From assembly GCA_031254575.1 (NCBI GenBank), contig JAIRUE010000086.1, forward strand, positions 1-35,300: DNA of 35,300 bases, written 5' to 3'. The position numbers were made by a program, and so were the translations under genes. The DNA comes from Oscillospiraceae bacterium (GTDB lineage Bacteria > Bacillota > Clostridia > Oscillospirales > UBA929). Of this stretch, positions 16,763-25,980 are shown in pieces (within the stretch, counting starts at the first letter, position 1; each line of letters opens with the position of its first letter). The notes beneath the pieces were generated by a model. It had not been told where the DNA came from. It did not search any database and was given only the letters and a program-made list of their open reading frames with translations.

Positions 16763-18397
16763 TTATTCCGCCGAAATCAAATAGCTGTACACCGGCTGCC
16801 CTCCGCTGACCAGATTGATCTCCACGCCGGTACAGCGGCGGCGGAAGCGTTCCGCCATCTCCCGCGCCTCTTCGGCGTTCACGCCCTCCCCGTATATCAC
16901 GGTGATGAACGAGGGATCGCCTTTGGCGAGCTCATCCGCGAGGCGGTTGTGTACAAAATCCGCGTCGCTGTGGGTATAGAGCAGGCGGTCGTTGAGCAGG
17001 GCCATATGGTCGCCCTCGCGGATGGACTGCCCGTCGTATTCGGAGTCGCGCGCGGCGGTCGTGACGGATCCGGTCGTGACATTGGAGATCGCGGCGAGCA
17101 TCTCCTCGCGGTTCTGCCCGGGGTCGAGCGTGGGGTCAAAGACCAGCATGGCGCTCATGCCCTGCGGGACGGAGCGGGTCGGCAGGACGACGACCTCTTT
17201 GGAAGAGAGCGGGACGCACTGCTCGGCGGCCATGATGATATTCTTGTTGTTGGGCAGCACGAAGACGATCTCGCTGGGCGTCGCGTCAACGGCTTTCAGA
17301 ATATCCTCGGTGGACGGGTTCATGGTCTGCCCGCCCGGAATGATCCTGTCCACGCCCAGGTCACGGAAAACGCCCGCTATGCCGTCGCCGGAACAGACGG
17401 TCACAAACCCGAAGCGGCGCACCGGCTCGGCCACCTCGCGGGCCGTTTTCCCCTCGGGCGGGTTTTCGATGACTTTCTGAGAGTGCTGCTCGCGCATGTT
17501 CTCTATCTTGACGGCGGTGAGCTGCCCGTAAGCCAGCGCCTCCTCCAGCGCCATACCGGGGTTGTTGGTATGCACATGGACTTTGATGCACTTCTCGTCG
17601 TCCACCAGCACGAGGCTGTCGCCGGCGGAGCCCAGATGCGCGTTGAGCTTGCGCACGTCGCGGTCACCGTCGCGCAGAATGATGAATTCGGTGCAGTACA
17701 TGAAGCGTATATCCTCGTCGGAATACTCGGAGAAATCGGCGCGCTCACGGCGCCCCCCCTCTACCGCAACGGCGACAAACGGCTTGCCGCGCAGCGCGGA
17801 CAGCATCCCGTCCAAAATAACGCAATAGCCTTTCGCGCCGGCGTCGATCACGCCCGCCTTGGCCAGCACGGGGTTTTGCCGGACCGTCTCCTCCAGCGCG
17901 AGCTCGGCGGCCCCGAGCGCCTCGTCCAGCACCGCCTCAAACGCGGTGTCCTCGGCCGCGGCGGCCTGAGCGCGTTTCGCGGCCTGGCCCGACACGGTGA
18001 GAATGGTGCCCTCGGCGGGTTTCATCACGGCGCGGTAAGCGGCCTCGACGCCCTCCTGGAGCGCGGCGGCAAGCCCCGGCCCGGACAGGACGGCGCAGTC
18101 CCGTACACTTTTGGCGAAGCCCCGGAACAAAAGCGACAGAATAACGCCCGAATTGCCCCGCGCCCCGCGCAGGAGCCCCTGCGCCACCCTGTCGGCCACC
18201 GCCCCGATATGGGCGTCGGTGTTTTCCGAAAGCTCTGCGGCGACAGCGGCCATGGTCAGAGACATATTGGTGCCCGTATCGCCGTCGGGCACCGGAAACA
18301 CGTTCAACTCGTTGATAAGCTGCCGCGACGCCTCAACGGCGGCGGCGGCCGAACAAAACATCCGCGAAAACTGGATGCCGTCGATATGGAGGATCAA
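16763..18397 (-). CDS. fakA: Fatty acid kinase catalytic subunit FakA (DAK2 domain, YloV type)
   Basis: 544 residues from TTG 18397 (MILHIDGIQFSRMF). This start is chosen because AGAGGTGG lies 7 bases upstream and because FakA proteins begin with this I.D.G pattern; the track's GTG 18427 would swallow the ribosome site. The N-terminal DAK2 kinase domain (about 1-200) has the nucleotide/Mg motif 'NVFPVPDGDTGTNMS' and 'GARGNSGVILS'. The middle and DegV-like C-terminal regions follow ('NVDRIIPGGQTMNPS'-type segment). Known FakA phosphorylates fatty acids bound to a FakB (DegV) partner for phospholipid synthesis. No fakB is in the window. It follows the Asp23-family gene by 41 bases, the usual Bacillota pairing. 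Confidence 0.94.
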   Translation of the reverse strand: MILHIDGIQFSRMFCSAAAAVEASRQLINELNVFPVPDGDTGTNMSLTMAAVAAELSENTDAHIGAVADRVAQGLLRGARGNSGVILSLLFRGFAKSVRDCAVLSGPGLAAALQEGVEAAYRAVMKPAEGTILTVSGQAAKRAQAAAAEDTAFEAVLDEALGAAELALEETVRQNPVLAKAGVIDAGAKGYCVILDGMLSALRGKPFVAVAVEGGRRERADFSEYSDEDIRFMYCTEFIILRDGDRDVRKLNAHLGSAGDSLVLVDDEKCIKVHVHTNNPGMALEEALAYGQLTAVKIENMREQHSQKVIENPPEGKTAREVAEPVRRFGFVTVCSGDGIAGVFRDLGVDRIIPGGQTMNPSTEDILKAVDATPSEIVFVLPNNKNIIMAAEQCVPLSSKEVVVLPTRSVPQGMSAMLVFDPTLDPGQNREEMLAAISNVTTGSVTTAARDSEYDGQSIREGDHMALLNDRLLYTHSDADFVHNRLADELAKGDPSFITVIYGEGVNAEEAREMAERFRRRCTGVEINLVSGGQPVYSYLISAE

Positions 18398-18438
18398 GGG
18401 CCACCCACCTCTTTCCGAAGGAATCACCGCGCCGGACG

Positions 18439-18792
18439 TTACCCGACCACGACGGAATCAATGCAGATATTGACGGAATTGACCGTAACGCCGGTGATTT
18501 TCTCCACATTGTAACGCACTTCCTGCATCATCGATCGGCATATCTCGGGAATGTTGATCCCGTGCTCGACCACGATGTGCAGGTCAATATCGACCAGCTC
18601 CCCGCCCGCCGGATACGACACCTTGACGCCCTTGGCGATGTTTTCCCGCCGCAGAAGCTGGACGATGCCGTCCTGTACGCTGCGGGAGGCCATGCCCTTG
18701 ACGCCGAAGCAGTTGGTGGCCGCGTAACCGCTGACGGCGGTAAACACGTCGGCCGAAATGTAAAGGGTTCCCTTTTCAAGCGGTATCTTCAT
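18439..18792 (-). CDS. Asp23/Gls24 family protein (YloU-like)
   Basis: 117 residues from ATG 18792, with GGAGGTG 8 bases upstream. The sequence matches the Asp23/YloU fold: start 'GTLYISADVFTAVSGYAA', 'GVKGMASRS', the beta strand 'DLHIVVEHGINIPEI', and the end 'VEKITGVTVNSVNICIDSVVV'. This family is placed next to fakA across Bacillota and is implicated in envelope homeostasis, but its molecular role is unclear. It is first in a two-gene unit with fakA and has its own promoter. Confidence 0.93.
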   Translation of the reverse strand: MKIPLEKGTLYISADVFTAVSGYAATNCFGVKGMASRSVQDGIVQLLRRENIAKGVKVSYPAGGELVDIDLHIVVEHGINIPEICRSMMQEVRYNVEKITGVTVNSVNICIDSVVVG

Positions 18793-18826
18793 TGTCCTGC
18801 ACCTCCGTTTGGAGTAAGTACGGTAT

Positions 18827-18855
18827 ATTATACCAAAACATTCCGGCTTTTACAA
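18827..18855 (-). promoter_or_regulatory. Promoter of the asp23-fakA unit
   Basis: Minus-strand TTGTAA (18850-18855) and consensus TATAAT (18827-18832) are 17 bases apart, and TGG before TATAAT gives an extended -10. The -35 overlaps the stop codon of the upstream GNAT gene. The -10 sits in the 13-bp palindrome GGTATAATATACC, which could be an operator or chance symmetry of TATA sequence. Confidence 0.8.
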
Positions 18856-19269
18856 GCAAAAATACTGCATCCCGGCGCCCATCCCCGGCGCGGGCAGTTC
18901 TGTGAATCCCAGCCGCGCGTAAAACCCCTCGCGCCCGTCGACCGAGAACAAACTCACCACCACCGCGCGTCCCGGCGGCACAAACGCCCTCGCGCGCCCG
19001 ACCGCCTTCTCCACCAGCAGGCTCCCTATCCCCCGCCGCCGCCACAGCGGCACGACCAGCAGATCGTAGATGAGGAATACGAACGCGCCGTCGCCCACCA
19101 TCCGTACCATCCCCACCGTGCGGGACCCGTTGACGGCCGACAGCGTGAACAGGGATGACGCGATCGCCCGCTTCACCAGTTCCGGCTCCAGTTCCGGCAT
19201 CCCGCAGGCCGCGCGCAGCCCCGCGAACGTGTCCGGCGTAAGGATTCCCTCGCGGATGTAAATGTCCAT
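18850..19269 (-). CDS. GNAT family N-acetyltransferase
   Basis: 139 residues from ATG 19269 (MDIYIREGILTPD), which has AAAGGAG 9 bases upstream. The track's 19326 start adds an Arg-rich leader without a ribosome site. The acetyl-CoA binding motif A is clear: 'LLVVPLWRRRGIGSLLVEKA' (R-R-R-G-I-G). It is followed by the typical C-terminal 'GREGFYARLGFTELP'. This is a small stand-alone GNAT acetylating an unknown amine. It lies 79 bases after metG in the same orientation with GC-rich hairpins but no uridine run between, so read-through is likely. Confidence 0.9.
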   Translation of the reverse strand: MDIYIREGILTPDTFAGLRAACGMPELEPELVKRAIASSLFTLSAVNGSRTVGMVRMVGDGAFVFLIYDLLVVPLWRRRGIGSLLVEKAVGRARAFVPPGRAVVVSLFSVDGREGFYARLGFTELPAPGMGAGMQYFCL

Positions 19270-19348
19270 ATGGGAAAACTCCTTTCCCGCGGCGGAACGC
19301 GCGGGGCGCGTCCCCGTCCGGGACAATCCCCGGCGCGAAGGCCGCCTG

Positions 19349-20881
19349 TCACTCCCCCTCGTCTAAAACGATCCTCGGGAACAGGTTCCCGCCCCTTTTG
19401 ACCGTAAACCCGGCGGGCGCGGGTTCCGTCCAGACCGGGACTTCCGGCAATCCCAGCTGCGCCCGCAGTTTGCCCATCGCCAGCGGCATGACGGGGTAGA
19501 GCGTCACCGACGCGCAGCGCAGCGTCTCCAGCAGCGTATACAGCACGCGGATCAGGTCCTCCGCCTTTTCCGGGTCCTTCGCCAGCGCCCACGGCATCGT
19601 CTCGTCGATAAAGCGGTTGGCGCGGACGACGGGCGCCATCGCCTCGGTGACGGCCTGCTGCATGGCAAGTTTATCCATCGCGTCTTTGTATTTTATCCGT
19701 GACGACGCGCAGAGGTCCAGCACCTCGTTTTGCGGCACCGCCGACGGCGCGACGGTCCCCTGAAAGTATTTCTCGGCCATCGTGATCGAGCGGGAGGCCA
19801 GGTTGCCGAGGTCGTTGGCCAGATCGGCGTTGCAGCGGGAGACGAACAATTCCCTGGTTATGCTGCCGTCGCGGGCAAAGGGCATTTCCCGCAGGACATA
19901 GTAACGGGTACAGTCCGCGCCGTATTTTTCAACCAGCTCGGGGGCGTGGATGACGTTTCCCAGAGACTTGCTCATTTTATCGCTGCCCATCAAAAACCAC
20001 GGATGCCCGAAGACCTGCCCGGGCAGCGGGACCCCCAGCGCCATCAGAATCCCGGGCCAGTACAGCGTGTGGAAGCGCAGCACGTCCTTCCCCAGCACAT
20101 GCACGTCGCAGGGCCAGTATTTTTCAAAGAGTTCGCCGTGGTCCCTGTCCGGGTCGTACCCCAGCGCGGTGATGTAGTTGCTCAAAGCGTCCACCCAGAC
20201 GTACATCACATGCCCCGGGTCAAACTCGACCGGGACGCCCCACTTAAACGACGTGCGCGACACGCAGAAATCCTGAAGGCCCGGCTTGATATAGCCGTTG
20301 ATCATTTCGTTTTTGCGGCTGTCCGGCTGTATGAAGCCCGGATTTGCCTCAATATGCGCCGCAAGCCTGCCGGCATAAGCCGAAAGGCGGAAAAAATAGG
20401 CTTCCTCCTTCAGCCATTCGACCGGACGCCCGCAGTTGGGGCAGAGGTTCCCGCCGGGCGTCTTTTTGACCTGCGACTCGGTGTGAAAAGCCTCGTCGGG
20501 GACGCAGTACCAGCCCTCGTAGGCGCTCTTGTAAATATCGCCCTGATCGTAGAGCTTTTTGAAAATACGCTTGACAATATCCTTATGGCGCGGTTCGGTC
20601 GTGCGGATGAAGTCGTCATACTCCACCATACAGACGTCCCAGTCATGCCGCAGCGCGGCGGTGATCCCATCGACAAATTCCTGCGGCGAGACGCCGGCCT
20701 TTTCGGCGGCGCGCTCGATCTTTTCCCCGTGTTCGTCCGCGCCGGTCAAAAAATATACGTCGTCGCCGAGCAGTTTATGATACCGCGCCACGGCGTCGGT
20801 GAATATGGCCTCATACGTGTTGCCGATATGCGGTTTTTGAGACGCGTAGGGAATGGCGGTGGTAATATAGAATTTTGACAT
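19349..20881 (-). CDS. metG: Methionyl-tRNA synthetase (short form)
   Basis: 510 residues. It charges tRNA-Met with methionine. Class I signatures are present: HIGH as 'KPHIGNTYEA' (about 16-25) and KMSKS as 'DKMSKSLGN' (about 300). The zinc-knuckle region reads 'GWYCVPDEAFHTES...LCPNCGRPVEW', so the first knuckle has only one Cys (CVPD instead of CxxC) while the second CPNC is intact. There is no C-terminal EMAP-II-like tRNA-binding domain, which in many Bacillota extends the protein to about 650. The start ATG 20881 has GAGGAG that overlaps the glgP stop 12 bases upstream, so metG appears to be carried on the glg transcript. Confidence 0.96.
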   Translation of the reverse strand: MSKFYITTAIPYASQKPHIGNTYEAIFTDAVARYHKLLGDDVYFLTGADEHGEKIERAAEKAGVSPQEFVDGITAALRHDWDVCMVEYDDFIRTTEPRHKDIVKRIFKKLYDQGDIYKSAYEGWYCVPDEAFHTESQVKKTPGGNLCPNCGRPVEWLKEEAYFFRLSAYAGRLAAHIEANPGFIQPDSRKNEMINGYIKPGLQDFCVSRTSFKWGVPVEFDPGHVMYVWVDALSNYITALGYDPDRDHGELFEKYWPCDVHVLGKDVLRFHTLYWPGILMALGVPLPGQVFGHPWFLMGSDKMSKSLGNVIHAPELVEKYGADCTRYYVLREMPFARDGSITRELFVSRCNADLANDLGNLASRSITMAEKYFQGTVAPSAVPQNEVLDLCASSRIKYKDAMDKLAMQQAVTEAMAPVVRANRFIDETMPWALAKDPEKAEDLIRVLYTLLETLRCASVTLYPVMPLAMGKLRAQLGLPEVPVWTEPAPAGFTVKRGGNLFPRIVLDEGE

Positions 20882-20893
20882 TTGCAGTTCTCC

Positions 20894-23329
20894 TCATCCG
20901 AACGGGACGTTCCAAATATTCCGCGCGTACTCCGTAATCGAGCGGTCGGCCGCGAAAAAGCCCGACTTGGCTATATTGACCAGCGAGCGCCGGTTCCATT
21001 CGGCGGGGTTGCGGTAGGCGGCTTCCACTTCTTTATGGACGGCGCAGTACCCTTCAAAATCGGCCATCAGAAAATAGGGATCCGCCCCCTCGTGCCCGCC
21101 GATCAGCAGGCCCTGAACGATGTCGGCGTACTCCACGCCGTCGCTCAGGCCTTCCGTAAGCTGATCCAGGACGCGGCGCAGCGCGGCGTTGTGCGAAATA
21201 TACGCTTTGGGCGAGTAACCCTCGCGGCGCATCCGGTCAACCTCTTCCGCGCGCAGGCCGAAGAGAAAGATATTTTCCGGCCCGACCAGCTCCGCGATCT
21301 CCACATTGGCGCCGTCGAGCGTACCGACGGTCAGCGCCCCGTTGAGCATGAACTTCATGTTGCCGGTACCCGACGCCTCTTTGCCCGCGGTGGAGATCTG
21401 CTCGCTGACTTCGCTGGCGGGAATCAGGCGCTCGGCCAGCGAGACGCTGTAATTTTCCAGAAAAACCACCGCGAGTTTTCCCCTCGCCGCCGGGTCGGCG
21501 GCAATGTGGGCGGCGATGCTGTGAATCAGGCGGATAATGCGCTTGGCCATGAAATAGCCGGGCGCGGCCTTGGCGCCGAAGATAAAGGTGCGCGGCAGGA
21601 AATCGGCGCCGGGCTCGTCTTTGAGCGTATTGTAGAGGTGGAGGATGTGCAGCGCGTTGAGGAGCTGCCTCTTATACTCGTGCAGGCGCTTGACCTGTGC
21701 GTCAAAGACGCTGTCCGGGTCCAGCGTCACGCCGCGCGTCCTTTGCATAAAGGCCGCAAATTCCGCCTTGTTCTCCCTTTTTATCGCGCCCAGCCGCTCA
21801 AGGACCGTCTCGTCGCTGATCCTTTTGAGCAGGGACTCGAGCGCGCCGGGGCGCGTGAGATAGGTATCACCCCCGGCCACGTCGCGGATCAGGCTGTGCA
21901 GGCGCGGGTTGATCTGCGCGAGCCAGCGGCGGTGATCGACGCCGTTGGTGACGTTGTGGAACTTGTTGGGCCACAGCGAGGCCTGACTTTTGAACAGCTC
22001 GTTGCGCAGGATGTCCGAATGCAGCGCGCTGACGCCGTTGACGGCGAAACAGGCGTATACGCAGAGGTTGGCCATGCGCACCTCGTTGCCCCAGATAACG
22101 GCCGACTGCCCGACGCGCGCCTCGTCGTGCAGCGCCTCCCACAGCAGCGGCAGGCAGCGCCGGTCGATCTCGCACAGGATCATCCATATGCGCGGCAGCA
22201 GCATTTCAATGAGGTTTTTCGGCCATATCTCCAGCGCCTCGGCCAGAACGGTATGGTTGGTGTAGGCGACGCAGTTGGTGACGATCTGCCACGCGCGGTC
22301 CCAGTCCATGCCCTCCTCGTCCATGAAAATGCGCATAAGCTCCGGGATGATGAGGGCGGGGTGGGTGTCGTTGATCTGTATCACGTTCCAGCGGTGGAAA
22401 TTTTGCAGGGTGCCGCGTTTGCGCTTGTGGCGGCGCACGATGCTCTGCGCCGTCGCCGAAACGAAAAAGTATTGCTGGCGCAGGCGGAGCAGCTTGCCCT
22501 CCATATGGTTGTCGTTGGGGTAGAGCACCATGTTGATAACGCGCGCCATCGCGTCCTGCTCGGTCGCTTTCATGTAGTTGCCCACTGAAAACTGCTCCAT
22601 GTCGATGGCGGTGTCGGCGGGGCTTTTGGCCTGCCAGAGGCGCAGCCTGTTGGTTTCGGCCCGGCCGTACCCGTTGACGGTCATGTCGAGCGGCACCGCC
22701 AGCACCTTGGTGTCGTCCTCCACTGAGACTTTGAGCCGGCCGTCCTCCTCATAGCAGGACACATTCCCTCCGAACGAGACGGACACCGCGTCGTCGGCGC
22801 GGGTCGAAAGCCAGACGCTGCCCTTGTCAAACCACGGGTCGGGCTGCTCGATCTGCTCGCCGTTGAAAATGCGCTGCACAAAGATGCCGAACTGATAGCA
22901 GAGCGAATACCCGGTGGCGCGGACGCCTATCGAGGTCATGGCCTCCAGGTAACAGGCCGCGAGGCGGCCCAGGCCGCCGTTGCCCAGGCCCGCGTCGGGC
23001 TCCTCCTCGGCGATGTCGCTCAGGCTGAGGCCCAGCAGCGACAGCGCCTGCTCCAGAGGCTCAAGGCAGCCGAGGTTGAACGCGTTTTTCATAAGGCTGC
23101 GCCCGAGCAGAAACTCCAGCGACAGGTAATGCACCTCGCGTCCGTCCCACTGTTTTTTGACAGGCTCCCCCGTCTCGCCCATCAGGTCAAACACCGCCAT
23201 GGCACAGGCGCGGAAGCGCAACTCGGGCGACGCCGATTCGGGCGTTCTGCCGAAGTTGCGCTGCAGGCGGCTGCGTATGCTCTGGGCGAGTTCCTCTGGG
23301 GTATACTTCATGAATTTGGCGGCTCCCAT
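20894..23329 (-). CDS. glgP: Glycogen/alpha-glucan phosphorylase
   Basis: 811 residues, normal length. It releases glucose 1-phosphate from alpha-1,4-glucan ends using pyridoxal phosphate. The PLP-lysine segment 'EASGTGNMKFMLNGA' is present (Lys near 659). Family hallmarks 'AEEEPDAGLGNGGLGRLAACY', 'QINDTHPALIIPELMR' and 'FGAKAAPGY' are also intact. The N-terminal start is uncertain: ATG 23329 has a weak ribosome site, and an ATG six codons later (MKYTPEEL) has GGGAG about 11 bases upstream. It is the last glg gene and sits 40 bases after glgA. Confidence 0.96.
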   Translation of the reverse strand: MGAAKFMKYTPEELAQSIRSRLQRNFGRTPESASPELRFRACAMAVFDLMGETGEPVKKQWDGREVHYLSLEFLLGRSLMKNAFNLGCLEPLEQALSLLGLSLSDIAEEEPDAGLGNGGLGRLAACYLEAMTSIGVRATGYSLCYQFGIFVQRIFNGEQIEQPDPWFDKGSVWLSTRADDAVSVSFGGNVSCYEEDGRLKVSVEDDTKVLAVPLDMTVNGYGRAETNRLRLWQAKSPADTAIDMEQFSVGNYMKATEQDAMARVINMVLYPNDNHMEGKLLRLRQQYFFVSATAQSIVRRHKRKRGTLQNFHRWNVIQINDTHPALIIPELMRIFMDEEGMDWDRAWQIVTNCVAYTNHTVLAEALEIWPKNLIEMLLPRIWMILCEIDRRCLPLLWEALHDEARVGQSAVIWGNEVRMANLCVYACFAVNGVSALHSDILRNELFKSQASLWPNKFHNVTNGVDHRRWLAQINPRLHSLIRDVAGGDTYLTRPGALESLLKRISDETVLERLGAIKRENKAEFAAFMQRTRGVTLDPDSVFDAQVKRLHEYKRQLLNALHILHLYNTLKDEPGADFLPRTFIFGAKAAPGYFMAKRIIRLIHSIAAHIAADPAARGKLAVVFLENYSVSLAERLIPASEVSEQISTAGKEASGTGNMKFMLNGALTVGTLDGANVEIAELVGPENIFLFGLRAEEVDRMRREGYSPKAYISHNAALRRVLDQLTEGLSDGVEYADIVQGLLIGGHEGADPYFLMADFEGYCAVHKEVEAAYRNPAEWNRRSLVNIAKSGFFAADRSITEYARNIWNVPFG

Positions 23330-23369
23330 CTTTGTATGATCCCGATAATCCCGTGATCGGCGGTTCTCT

Positions 23370-24806
23370 CTATTTGCAGATCTCCTTGTACAGCTTCTTA
23401 TACATCCTGGCGGATTCCGTCCAGCTGAAGTCGCTGGACATGCCGCGTTTCATCAGCGCGGCCCAGCGGTTTTTATGGTTATGATAAAGATCCACGGCGC
23501 GGCGCACGGCGTAGAGCAGGTCATATTTGTCATAGTTTGCGAACGTGAAGCCCAGGCCCTCGTCCGTCTCGGAATTATACGGCTCCACCGTGTCCTTCAG
23601 GCCGCCCGTTTCCCGGACGACCGGAACCGTGCCGTAGCGCATGGCAATCATCTGCGACAGGCCGCACGGCTCGGACTGGCTGGGCATGAGGAACATGTCC
23701 CCGCCCGCGTAGAGCGAGCCGGACAGCGACGCGTTGTACAGAATGGAAGCCGACAGCCGCCCCTCGTAATTGTGTCGCGCGGTGGAGAAAAACTGCTCAA
23801 AGTGCCAGTCACCCCGTCCCAGCAGCGCGAACTGTATGTCCATATCCATCAATTCGTCCAGCGCCTCCGCGACCAGATCCATCCCCTTGTGGCTGACCAG
23901 GCGGCCCACCGACACGACCAGCGGCACGTCGGGGTTCCTCGTGAGGCCCAGAAGTTTTTGCAGCTCGGCCTTGCAGACGGCCTTCCCCTTCAGGCTGTCG
24001 GCGGTGAACGTCTGCGTCAGGTTCCCGTCGGTGGCAGGGTCGAACAGCGCCGTGTCAATCCCGTTGAGGATGCCGGTCAGCTTATCCCGGTTTGCCGCCA
24101 GAACGCCCTCCAGCCCGTGGGCGTAATAGGCGTACTGGAGTTCCTCGGCGTAGGAGGGGCTGACCGTGGTCACGCGGTCGCTCAGCTCGATCGCGCCTTT
24201 CATCAGATTGAGGCCGCCCATGTACTCCAGCGTGCCGCCGTCGAAGACCGTGTGCGGCAGCCCAAACACGTTTTCCAGCGTTTCGCGCCCGAAACGCCCC
24301 TGATAGGCGATGTTGTGGATGGTAAAAACGGTGCGGATGGCGTCGACGGCCGGCACGCCGTCATACAGGCGGCGCATATAGGTGGGGATAAGCGCCGTCT
24401 GCCAGTCGTTGCAGTGTACAACGTCGGGCGCCCAGCCGTCAAATTCGGTCAGCAGGGCGGCGACGGCGCGGGAAAAGAACGCGTAGCGTTCCCCATCGTC
24501 GTAGTGGCCGTATATCTCGGCGCGCTTAAAATAATATTCGTTGTCCACGAAATAGAAGGTAACGCCGTCTTTCTTCAGCTCAAACAGGCCGCAGTAAAGG
24601 TTGCGCCACGCGAGCGGCACATAGATGTATTTTATGAACTTCATCTGCGCCCGCCACTGGTCGGGGATGGACCCGTACAGAGGCATGATGACACGCACCC
24701 CGTAACTGCTCCCGGCCAGGGCCGCCGGCAGGGCGCCGGCCACATCCCCCAACCCGCCGGTTTTGGCAAACGGCGCGGCTTCGCTCGTTGCGAATAAAAT
24801 TTTCAT
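23370..24806 (-). CDS. glgA: Glycogen synthase (ADP-glucose, GT5)
   Basis: 478 residues. It extends alpha-1,4-glucan from ADP-glucose. The ADP-glucose motif 'FAKTGGLGDVAGALP' lies at the N-terminus and the catalytic/nucleotide region 'MPSQSEPCGLSQMIAMRYG' near residue 375. ATG 24806 (MKILFATSEAAPF) is preferred because the AAAGGA site is 9 bases upstream; the track's 24815 ATG directly abuts that site. It lies between glgD and glgP in a single operon. Confidence 0.96.
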   Translation of the reverse strand: MKILFATSEAAPFAKTGGLGDVAGALPAALAGSSYGVRVIMPLYGSIPDQWRAQMKFIKYIYVPLAWRNLYCGLFELKKDGVTFYFVDNEYYFKRAEIYGHYDDGERYAFFSRAVAALLTEFDGWAPDVVHCNDWQTALIPTYMRRLYDGVPAVDAIRTVFTIHNIAYQGRFGRETLENVFGLPHTVFDGGTLEYMGGLNLMKGAIELSDRVTTVSPSYAEELQYAYYAHGLEGVLAANRDKLTGILNGIDTALFDPATDGNLTQTFTADSLKGKAVCKAELQKLLGLTRNPDVPLVVSVGRLVSHKGMDLVAEALDELMDMDIQFALLGRGDWHFEQFFSTARHNYEGRLSASILYNASLSGSLYAGGDMFLMPSQSEPCGLSQMIAMRYGTVPVVRETGGLKDTVEPYNSETDEGLGFTFANYDKYDLLYAVRRAVDLYHNHKNRWAALMKRGMSSDFSWTESARMYKKLYKEICK

Positions 24807-24833
24807 CTGCCTCATTCCTTTCTCCCGTTCAAA

Positions 24834-25955
24834 TCACACAATGCTGCCCTTGGAAATCGCGATCGGATAGGATTCATGCCCTTTCAGCGCGCGCCCCTTT
24901 GTGACGGTGACCTCTTTGTCGGTGATGGTAAAGGCAAGGTCAACGCCCGACTGGATACGGGTGTCCTGCATGAGGATGCAGTTTTTCAGCTTCGCGCCCC
25001 CCTCCACCCTCACGCCGCGGAACACGACGCAGTTCTCCAGATCCCCCTTGATGATGCAGCCGTCTGCGACAAGGTTGCGCTTGACATGGCTTTCGGGCGA
25101 ATAGTAAGTGGACGCCTCGTCGCGCACCTTAGTCCTGATGGGGCGCTTGCGGGAAAAGAGATCTCTGCGGACCTCCGGCTGCAGCAGGCACATCGACTGC
25201 CTGAAATAATCGGCGACCGACTGCGGGCGCGTGGAAAACCCCTCGTGGATATAGGCGGTTATATTGAGCTGGCCCTGCATACGCTGCAAAACGTCACGGG
25301 TAAAATTCACATAGTTGTGGGCGGCGGAGTCGGCCAGCAGCTTGCCCAGAAGAGTCTTGGAGAGGATATAGACCCCCACGCAGGGATAGACGTCTTTGTC
25401 CAGCCCGGACAGCAGCACCTCCTTCACGCGCCCCCTGGCGTCGGTGCGGAGATAGGCGTCGCTCTCATACCCGGGCTCGCGCGCGAGGCAGACGCAGGTG
25501 ATGTCGGCGCCCGTTTCCAGATGCTTCGCGAAAATCTCCTCCAGCGGGAGGTTGATAATCAGGTCGCCGTCGGCCAGCACGACATATTCCTGCCGGATAT
25601 GCTCGATATAGCTTGTGATGGCATAGAGGGCCTCCAGCTTGCCCCGGTAAGCGGTCACGGCGGTGTCGCGCCGCGCGCCCGCGTACGCGAACGGGGGCAG
25701 CAGCCGCAGGCCGCCCCGTTTGCGGGACAGATCCCAGTCCTTCCCGGACCCCAGGTGGTCGAGCAGGGACTGGTAATTCTCCCGCATGATAACGCCGATG
25801 TCGGTAATGCCGGCATTGACCATATTGGACAGCATGAAGTCGATGACCCGGTACCGCCCCCCGTACGGAATGGAGGAGGCCGTGCGGTGTTCCGTCAGCT
25901 CCTTGAGGCGTACGTTGGAGGAGTAGGCGAACAGGATGCCGTGCATATCTTTCAA
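24834..25955 (-). CDS. glgD: GlgD, regulatory subunit of glucose-1-phosphate adenylyltransferase
   Basis: 373 residues from TTG 25955 (MKDMHGILFAYSS), with GGAGGG 7 bases upstream of the TTG and too far from the ATG three codons later. It aligns in layout with GlgC (N-terminal nucleotidyltransferase fold, C-terminal left-handed beta helix). However, the glycine-rich catalytic loop is replaced: GlgC has 'LAGGQGSRL', here 'AYSSNVRLKEL'. That is the GlgD hallmark, and known GlgCD systems use GlgD to stimulate GlgC. It sits 25 bases after glgC. Confidence 0.95.
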   Translation of the reverse strand: MKDMHGILFAYSSNVRLKELTEHRTASSIPYGGRYRVIDFMLSNMVNAGITDIGVIMRENYQSLLDHLGSGKDWDLSRKRGGLRLLPPFAYAGARRDTAVTAYRGKLEALYAITSYIEHIRQEYVVLADGDLIINLPLEEIFAKHLETGADITCVCLAREPGYESDAYLRTDARGRVKEVLLSGLDKDVYPCVGVYILSKTLLGKLLADSAAHNYVNFTRDVLQRMQGQLNITAYIHEGFSTRPQSVADYFRQSMCLLQPEVRRDLFSRKRPIRTKVRDEASTYYSPESHVKRNLVADGCIIKGDLENCVVFRGVRVEGGAKLKNCILMQDTRIQSGVDLAFTITDKEVTVTKGRALKGHESYPIAISKGSIV

Positions 25956-25980
25956 AAACTGACCCTCCCAATGTCACACT

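Noticed and set aside
16748-18514. 588-residue plus-strand ORF
   Set aside because: It is the mirror frame of fakA, spans its terminator and start, and has a composition rich in His, Arg and Gly without motifs.
20882-22588. 568-residue plus-strand ORF
   Set aside because: It is the shadow of glgP on the opposite strand; all family motifs lie on the minus strand.
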